Positions 58,617-64,000 of a DNA stretch of 64,000 nt are shown here, one piece after another. A model generated the notes under the pieces. That model saw only the letters and a program-made list of their open reading frames with translations, had not been told where the DNA came from and did not search any database. The number at the start of each line of letters is the position of its first letter. Position 1 is the first letter of the stretch. The translations under genes were made by a program, and so were the position numbers. This stretch comes from Allopontixanthobacter sediminis (GTDB lineage: Bacteria > Pseudomonadota > Alphaproteobacteria > Sphingomonadales > Sphingomonadaceae): contig NZ_WTYL01000002.1 of assembly GCF_009828115.1 (NCBI RefSeq), positions 930,001-994,000 on the forward strand, given 5' to 3'.

Positions 58617-61169
58617 ATGCGAATCAGGCAAACATGCATGCTGGCGGTAATCGTACCGCTGCTTCTGGCCCAGTCGGGGCCGGCCAAGGAAGAGCTATCG
58701 CTGGGCGATCAGGGATATCTGAAGGCGCCCGGCCTCGAAGTGATCGTGTTCGACGATATCTATCCTGACGGACATCAGACCGGCGTCACGATCGTCCAGC
58801 ATGGCCGCCGTGTCGCCGCGAATGGCGATGTGCGGCTTGAACCGGAGCCGGGCCAGTGGTCGCCAATGCCCGTCTCTGCCGGCGAACGCACGATCGATGC
58901 CGCGACCGGTACCATTCGCCAGACCCTGCGCTATCCCGACCCCGCCAAGGACGGCCGCGGTTTCAATCCGATTTTCTATCCCGATCTCGAAATCGAATAC
59001 ACCGTCACGGTCCAGCCGGCGGGCGGTAACGGGTTCCGCATCACCGTCGACCTGGCCAAGCCATTGCCGCCCGAATGGATCGGCAAGGCGGGCTTCAACA
59101 TGGAGCTGTTTCCGGGCCACCTGTTCGGCAAGGCCTGGTTGATGGACGGCAAGGCGGGTCTGTTCCACAACCAACCGAACGGCCCGGTTGCTACTCTAGC
59201 GGGCGGCGCGGTGGCGGTGCCGCGCAACGCACAGGAGAATGGCCCGGTCCAGGATCCCAACAGCCAGCAACTTGCGACACCGCTGGCGACCGGTCAGCGC
59301 CTTACGGTTGCGCCCGAGACCGAACTGCAGCGTATCCGCTTCGAGAACCTCGGCTCGGGCGAACTCGAACTGATCGACGGGCGTTCGGCGCATAACAATG
59401 GTTGGTTCATTGTCCGGACCGCGATACCCGCCGGCGCGACGACGCGCGCGGTCGAGTGGCTGGTCACTCCGGATACTGACGCAGACTGGAGCTATGGTCC
59501 GGTCATACAGGTCTCGCAAATCGGCTATGCGCCCGCACAGCCGAAACGTGCGGTGATCGAAATGGCACGCGGGGAAAAGCCGGCGGGTGCGGCTACGCTT
59601 TACCGGCTTACCGGCAAAGGGCGCGAACAGGTCCTGTCGGCGGTGCCGCGGCCTTGGGGTGACTTCCTGCGGTACGACTATGCCTCGTTTGATTTCAGCG
59701 CGATCAATACGCCGGGACTTTACCAGATCGCGTACGGGAAAAGCGTTTCGCATCCATTCCGGATCGACAACGAAGTCTATTCGCGGCACGCCTGGCAGCC
59801 GACGCTGGAATACTTCCTGCCGGTCCAGATGTGCCACATGCGCGTGAACGAGAAATACCGTGTCTGGCACGGCCTTGGCCACATGGACGATGCGCTGATG
59901 GCACCTCTTTCGCTCAACCATATCGATGGTTATGTGCAGGGCGATGCGACCCTGACCAAATATGCGCCGGGTGATATCGTGCCGGGGCTTGACCGGGGCG
60001 GCTGGCACGATGCAGGGGACTACGACCTGCGCGTCGAATCGCAGATTGGCACCACTTACATGCTCGCCAAAATGGTCGAGGAGTTCGGTCTCGATTACGA
60101 CGCGACCACGATCGACCAGGAACGCAAGGTGGTGGAAATTCGCGACCCGGACGGGGTCAACGATGCGGTACAGCAAATCGAGCACGGCCTGCTGTCCGTA
60201 CTCGGCGGCTACCGGTCGCTGGGACGGCTTTACCGCGGTATCATCACCCCCAGCCTGCGCGCCTACGTGATGCTGGGCGACGCTGCCAACCATACCGACA
60301 ACACGCTGAAGAAACCGGTCGAGGGACTGGGTCTCGACACCAGTGGCAACCCGATCCTTTGGGACGACCGCTGGGTCTTCACCGAGGACAACCCGAACCG
60401 CGAATTGTATGTCGCGGGAGGCCTGGCCGCGGCGGGCCGGGTGATGCGCGCCAACGGGTCTCCGCTGGGCGAGGAGGCGATCGCGGCCGCGCGGGAGCTC
60501 ACCCAGCGGGCGATCGGGCGGTCCGACAGTGTCGGCAACAAGACATTCGCGCTCGCCGAACTTGCCGAGGCGACCCGCGATTCGGTCTACATCCGACAGC
60601 TCGCTGCGATGGAAAAGGCGATCATCGCCGATGTAGAGAACAGCGCCTGGCGGCTCGCCTCGATCGAGCCGCTTCTGCCCGCGGGCTTCCGCCGCCGACT
60701 CGCCGAAGCGGTGGCGACGTATCAGCAAAAGATGGACCGCAGTGCGCAGAGCAACAGCCCGTACGGTGTGCCCTACGAACCGGAAATCTGGGGCGCTGGC
60801 TGGACGGTCCAGTCGCTAGGGGTTCGCCAGTGGTTCTTTCATAAGGCTTGGCCGGATGCCACCTCGCAGGACAGCTTCCTCAACGCGCTCAATTTCGTGC
60901 TCGGGGTACATCCCGGCGAAAATACCGAGAGCTTCGTTTCCGGGGTTGGGGCGGATTCGCCGCTGGTTGCGTACGGCGTCAATCGGGCGGACTGGTCGTA
61001 TATTCCGGGCGGCGTAATCTCCGGCACCAATTTGGTACGCCCGGATCTGCCCGAACTGAAGGAATGGCCATTCTTCTGGCAGCAGGGAGAATATGTGATG
61101 GGCGGCGGCGCGACCAATTACATGTTTCTCGCGCTGGCCGCCGACGAACTTTACGCGCCTGAGCCGTAA
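58617..61169 (+). CDS. Glycoside hydrolase family 9-like enzyme
   Basis: The 850-residue protein has a signal peptide, an N-terminal region of about 290 residues of unknown fold, a CelD_N-like Ig domain (VSQIGYAPAQPKRAVI, near residue 300) and a GH9 catalytic domain. GGWHDAGDYDLRVESQ near 463 carries the Asp pair, and QGEYVMGGGATN near 825 supplies the likely acid Glu. The usual HHR segment is replaced by YGVNRADWSY. It probably hydrolyses beta-linked glycans or glucosaminides in the periplasm; the substrate is uncertain. Confidence 0.85.
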   Translation: MRIRQTCMLAVIVPLLLAQSGPAKEELSLGDQGYLKAPGLEVIVFDDIYPDGHQTGVTIVQHGRRVAANGDVRLEPEPGQWSPMPVSAGERTIDAATGTIRQTLRYPDPAKDGRGFNPIFYPDLEIEYTVTVQPAGGNGFRITVDLAKPLPPEWIGKAGFNMELFPGHLFGKAWLMDGKAGLFHNQPNGPVATLAGGAVAVPRNAQENGPVQDPNSQQLATPLATGQRLTVAPETELQRIRFENLGSGELELIDGRSAHNNGWFIVRTAIPAGATTRAVEWLVTPDTDADWSYGPVIQVSQIGYAPAQPKRAVIEMARGEKPAGAATLYRLTGKGREQVLSAVPRPWGDFLRYDYASFDFSAINTPGLYQIAYGKSVSHPFRIDNEVYSRHAWQPTLEYFLPVQMCHMRVNEKYRVWHGLGHMDDALMAPLSLNHIDGYVQGDATLTKYAPGDIVPGLDRGGWHDAGDYDLRVESQIGTTYMLAKMVEEFGLDYDATTIDQERKVVEIRDPDGVNDAVQQIEHGLLSVLGGYRSLGRLYRGIITPSLRAYVMLGDAANHTDNTLKKPVEGLGLDTSGNPILWDDRWVFTEDNPNRELYVAGGLAAAGRVMRANGSPLGEEAIAAARELTQRAIGRSDSVGNKTFALAELAEATRDSVYIRQLAAMEKAIIADVENSAWRLASIEPLLPAGFRRRLAEAVATYQQKMDRSAQSNSPYGVPYEPEIWGAGWTVQSLGVRQWFFHKAWPDATSQDSFLNALNFVLGVHPGENTESFVSGVGADSPLVAYGVNRADWSYIPGGVISGTNLVRPDLPELKEWPFFWQQGEYVMGGGATNYMFLALAADELYAPEP

Positions 61170-61311
61170 GCGTTCGAACCTGGCGGTTTTGAACGCCAAC
61201 CCGGTGGCTTTCTCCGACAGGAGCCCTTGTCAACGAGCCAGAATGCGCGATAATTTGGCGCGGCATCGGCGGTATTCAGCAGCGCTGACCGCGTCTGAAA
61301 AGGAGAAGGCG

Positions 61312-61944
61312 GTGGCCGAGAACGGATTTTTCAAAGTTTCCCGCCGAGGCGTCCTGGCAGGCGGTGTCGTCTCGGCAGCGGTTCCCCACAATTCAATTCT
61401 GAATGCCCGGGATATTCCTGCCGGTATGGCCGTTGAGGCAATTATGCCCCTACGAATGAAGATCAACGGCGAAGCCCGTGAACTGGAACTCGACACCCGC
61501 ACGACATTGCTCGATGCGCTGCGAGAACATCTGCAACTGACCGGCACCAAGAAGGGCTGCGACCACGGTCAGTGCGGTGCCTGCACCGTGATCGTGAACG
61601 GCGAGCGAATAAATTCCTGCCTGAGCCTGGCGGTCCAGCACGAGGGCGACGAGATTACCACCATTGAAGGTTTGGGCACACCGGGCGACCTGCATCCGAT
61701 GCAGGCGGCCTTCGTCAAGCACGACGGCTACCAATGCGGTTATTGCACGCCGGGGCAGATTTGCTCGGCGGTTTCAGTCCTCAAGGAAATCAGGAACGGA
61801 GTGCCGAGCCACGTGACCGACGACCTTGCTGGCGACATCGGTCTCTCGAACATCGAATTGCGTGAGCGAATGAGCGGCAATATTTGCCGCTGCGGAGCCT
61901 ATTCGAACATCGCCGAGGCCATGACCGAAGTAGCGGAGGCGTAA
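61312..61944 (+). CDS. paoA: Aldehyde oxidoreductase, [2Fe-2S] subunit (PaoA-like)
   Basis: GTG 61312 after AAAAGGAGAAGGCG gives 210 residues with a Tat motif ([10 protein letters not shown]). It binds two [2Fe-2S] clusters: a plant-ferredoxin-type [11 protein letters not shown] near 87, and an alpha-helical [12 protein letters not shown] and CRCGAYSNI near 145-195. A longer frame upstream starts at 61189 but lacks a ribosome site. The subunit passes electrons from the molybdenum cofactor. The FAD subunit starts two bases after its stop. Confidence 0.92.
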   Translation: MAENGFFKVSRRGVLAGGVVSAAVPHNSILNARDIPAGMAVEAIMPLRMKINGEARELELDTRTTLLDALREHLQLTGTKKGCDHGQCGACTVIVNGERINSCLSLAVQHEGDEITTIEGLGTPGDLHPMQAAFVKHDGYQCGYCTPGQICSAVSVLKEIRNGVPSHVTDDLAGDIGLSNIELRERMSGNICRCGAYSNIAEAMTEVAEA

Positions 61945-61946
61945 CG

Positions 61947-62897
61947 ATGCGAAGCTTCACCTATGAGCGCGCCCGTACTCCGGCCGAGGCGGCCAGTGCC
62001 GTTGCCACAATGCGGGGGGCGAAGTTCCTCGCCGGGGGAACCAACCTTCTCGACCTCATGAAACTGGAGATCGAAGCGCCCTCCCACCTGGTCGATGTGC
62101 AGGACCTTGATTTCGGGGAGATCGCGGATACCGACGACGGCGGTATCCGGATCGGAGCGATGGTTTCGAATACCATGCTTTCCGCACATCCCAGGGTGCG
62201 GCGCGATTATGCGGTCCTGACGCGCGCCATCCAGGCCGGCGCTTCTGGGCAGCTCCGCAACAAGGCGACCACAGCTGGCAACCTGCTGCAGCGAACCCGC
62301 TGTTCGTATTTCTATGATACCAACATGCCGTGCAACAAACGCAGGCCCGGTGATGGGTGCTCCGCGATCGGCGGATCCTCCCGGCAATTGGGAGTAATCG
62401 GGATTTCCGATTCCTGCATTGCTACCTATCCCGGCGATATGGCGGTGGCGATGCGGGTCCTGGACGCGGTCGTGGAAACGGTCACGCCAGATGGTTCAAC
62501 CCGTTCGATCCCGATAGCGGATTTCCACCGCCTATGGGGTGATACGCCGCAGGAAGAGACGGTCCTCGAGCGCGGCGAACTGATTACGGCGGTCACGCTG
62601 CCACGCCCGCGGGGGGGCAAGCATTTCTATCACAAGGTTCGCGACCGGCGTTCGTATGCGTTTGCGCTGGTGTCCGTTGCGGCGGTCATACAGGACGACC
62701 AGACGGGGCAAGTTGCCTTCGGCGGGGTTGCTCCCAAACCCTGGCGCGTGCCGGAAGCGGAGGAACTGCTGCCCCAAGGTGCCGCCGCCGTGGTCTCGCG
62801 GGCCTTCGCCGAAGCGCGCCCGACCGACCAGAACAAGTTCAAGATCCCGCTTGCCGAGCGAACGCTGGCAGGCATCATTGCCGACGCGAGGAGCTGA
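61947..62897 (+). CDS. paoB: Aldehyde oxidoreductase, FAD-binding subunit (PaoB-like)
   Basis: The 316-residue protein has the FAD-binding [13 protein letters not shown] near residue 27 and [21 protein letters not shown] near 105. [20 protein letters not shown] is the Cys pattern for the additional [4Fe-4S] cluster of PaoB-type subunits. The CO-dehydrogenase flavoprotein C-terminal domain completes it. The start is ATG 61947, and the catalytic subunit follows after two bases. Confidence 0.92.
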   Translation: MRSFTYERARTPAEAASAVATMRGAKFLAGGTNLLDLMKLEIEAPSHLVDVQDLDFGEIADTDDGGIRIGAMVSNTMLSAHPRVRRDYAVLTRAIQAGASGQLRNKATTAGNLLQRTRCSYFYDTNMPCNKRRPGDGCSAIGGSSRQLGVIGISDSCIATYPGDMAVAMRVLDAVVETVTPDGSTRSIPIADFHRLWGDTPQEETVLERGELITAVTLPRPRGGKHFYHKVRDRRSYAFALVSVAAVIQDDQTGQVAFGGVAPKPWRVPEAEELLPQGAAAVVSRAFAEARPTDQNKFKIPLAERTLAGIIADARS

Positions 62898-62899
62898 CG

Positions 62900-64000
62900 A
62901 TGGAATTCAACGCCCCGGCAGGACAGAACCTTTTCGACCGCGCAAAGATCGTCGGCAAGTCGACACCTCGGATCGATGGACCGCTCAAGGTAACCGGCAC
63001 AGCTCCGTATGCGGCGGAACGTCACGGCGTGGCCGCCAACCAGGCGTATGGCTGGATCGTCGGTTCGGCTATTGCCAAGGGTAGGATTCGGTCGATGGAC
63101 CTCGATGCAGCGCGCCGCGCGCCGGGTGTGATCGCGATCGTCGCAGCGACCGAACACGAACCCGTTGGAACCAGCGATTACAACTACGCACCGCTGTTCG
63201 GGGGAAACGAGGTTTCCCATTATCATCAGGCAATCGCAGTGGTGGTGGCGGAAACCTTCGAGCAGGCCCGGTCGGCGGCCGGGCTGATCGGCACTGAGTA
63301 TGACCGCGTGGACGGCAGTTTCGATCTCGCCAGCTCGAAGGACGGAGCGCCTCTGGCAAGTGAGGGCGGCAGTGATTTCGCGAAACTTGGGAAATTTGAA
63401 GAAGCGTTTGCCGCGGCGCCGGTAAAAGTGGACGAGACCTACACCACGCCCGACGAATCGCACGCTATGATGGAACCGTTCGCGACCATCGCCGCGTGGG
63501 ATGGACCCGATCTCACTCTCTGGACTTCGAACCAGATGATCCATTGGGGCAAGCAGGCCATGGCTTCGATCTTGGGGATGCCCGAGGAGAACGTCCGGGT
63601 CGATTCGCCGTTTATCGGTGGCGGTTTCGGCGGCAAGCTGTTCGTGCGGGCCGATGCTGTCATGGCCGCGCTTGGCGCGAAGGCTGCCAACCGCCCGGTC
63701 AAGATTGCGATGCAGCGACCGCTCATGTTCAACAACGGCACCCACCGGCACGCGACCATCCAGCGCCTGCGGATCGGGGCGGAGCGTGACGGCAGGATTA
63801 CCGCGATCGCCCACCAGAACTGGTCCGGCAACATCACCCAGAAGGAAGGCGAAAACGGTACGCTGCAGACGCCGAAACTCTATGCGGGCGCAAACCGCCT
63901 GATCGAAAACCGGATCGCCCAGCTCGACCTGCCGGAAGGCAACGCCATGCGCGCACCGGGTGAAGCGGCGGGTCACTTGGCGCTGGAAGTCGCGATGGAC
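62900..64000 (+). CDS. paoC: Aldehyde oxidoreductase, molybdenum-cofactor subunit (PaoC-like), N-terminal part
   Basis: The frame is open from ATG 62900 to the window end (about 367 codons). It begins MEFNAPAGQNLFDRAKIVGK and shows the family motifs STPRIDGPLKVTGTAPYAAE, and later GGGFGGKLFVRADAVMAALGAKAANRPVK. It contains the molybdopterin-cytosine-dinucleotide site that oxidises aldehydes to acids; the catalytic Glu and C-terminal domains lie beyond the window. Confidence 0.92.
   Translation, partial: MEFNAPAGQNLFDRAKIVGKSTPRIDGPLKVTGTAPYAAERHGVAANQAYGWIVGSAIAKGRIRSMDLDAARRAPGVIAIVAATEHEPVGTSDYNYAPLFGGNEVSHYHQAIAVVVAETFEQARSAAGLIGTEYDRVDGSFDLASSKDGAPLASEGGSDFAKLGKFEEAFAAAPVKVDETYTTPDESHAMMEPFATIAAWDGPDLTLWTSNQMIHWGKQAMASILGMPEENVRVDSPFIGGGFGGKLFVRADAVMAALGAKAANRPVKIAMQRPLMFNNGTHRHATIQRLRIGAERDGRITAIAHQNWSGNITQKEGENGTLQTPKLYAGANRLIENRIAQLDLPEGNAMRAPGEAAGHLALEVAMD

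Overview
The window looks like a chromosomal segment of a GC-rich alphaproteobacterium, most likely Sphingomonadales (Erythrobacteraceae or Sphingomonadaceae). The pointers are an outer-membrane TonB-dependent receptor, stand-alone KatG, a PurT/PurU pair, a PaoABC-type molybdenum enzyme, and many exported enzymes with Tat or lipoprotein signals. This assignment is inferred from gene content and base composition. No rRNA gene is present.

Left flank (1-13.8 kb), ordinary chromosomal genes: the 3' end of purT, a TonB-dependent receptor, katG (reverse), a nitronate monooxygenase-like gene abutting purU, an acyltransferase, a dienelactone-hydrolase-like enzyme, a serine hydrolase, an SPFH/NfeD pair, and an NDUFA9-like oxidoreductase (reverse). 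The segment ends with a tRNA-Leu(CAG) gene.

Genomic island (about 13.9-48.55 kb): a P4-type tyrosine integrase follows tRNA-Leu directly. A copy of the tRNA 3' end (15 identical bases, then CACCA after a one-base gap) lies at about 48.54 kb, so the island is about 34.6 kb. It carries no conjugation genes. Its cargo is mostly genome-conflict genes: a second recombinase module, a secreted SNase-like nuclease, a DUF2075 nuclease-helicase, a PemK-like toxin beside a possible replication gene with a 9-bp tandem array, and a type I R-M operon that contains a SIR2-like protein and ends in an Mrr-like endonuclease. Further right are an IS3 remnant, several exported proteins of unknown function, two HEPN-type proteins, an HTH/methyltransferase/PD-(D/E)XK cassette with twin operators, a Lit-like U49 protease with an HNH-like protein, a CHAT protease, and a frameshifted PRTase-like pseudogene. 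An imperfect 120-bp inverted repeat flanks the 24.7-48.5 kb half, which suggests a composite island built in several steps.

Right flank (48.6-64 kb): an M50-like membrane protease; a PepSY/DUF2271/DUF4198/ApbE cluster probably for periplasmic flavin or metal redox work; a short-chain dehydrogenase; a DUF418 protein overlapping an APC-type permease; a lipoprotein; an atypical GH9 hydrolase; and the start of a paoABC-like operon cut off by the window end.

The strongest candidates for something undescribed are the SIR2-containing hsd operon, the tandem HEPN pair, the operator-controlled methyltransferase/nuclease cassette, and the U49/HNH plus CHAT/PRTase block. All functional claims come from motifs read by eye; no database search was run.
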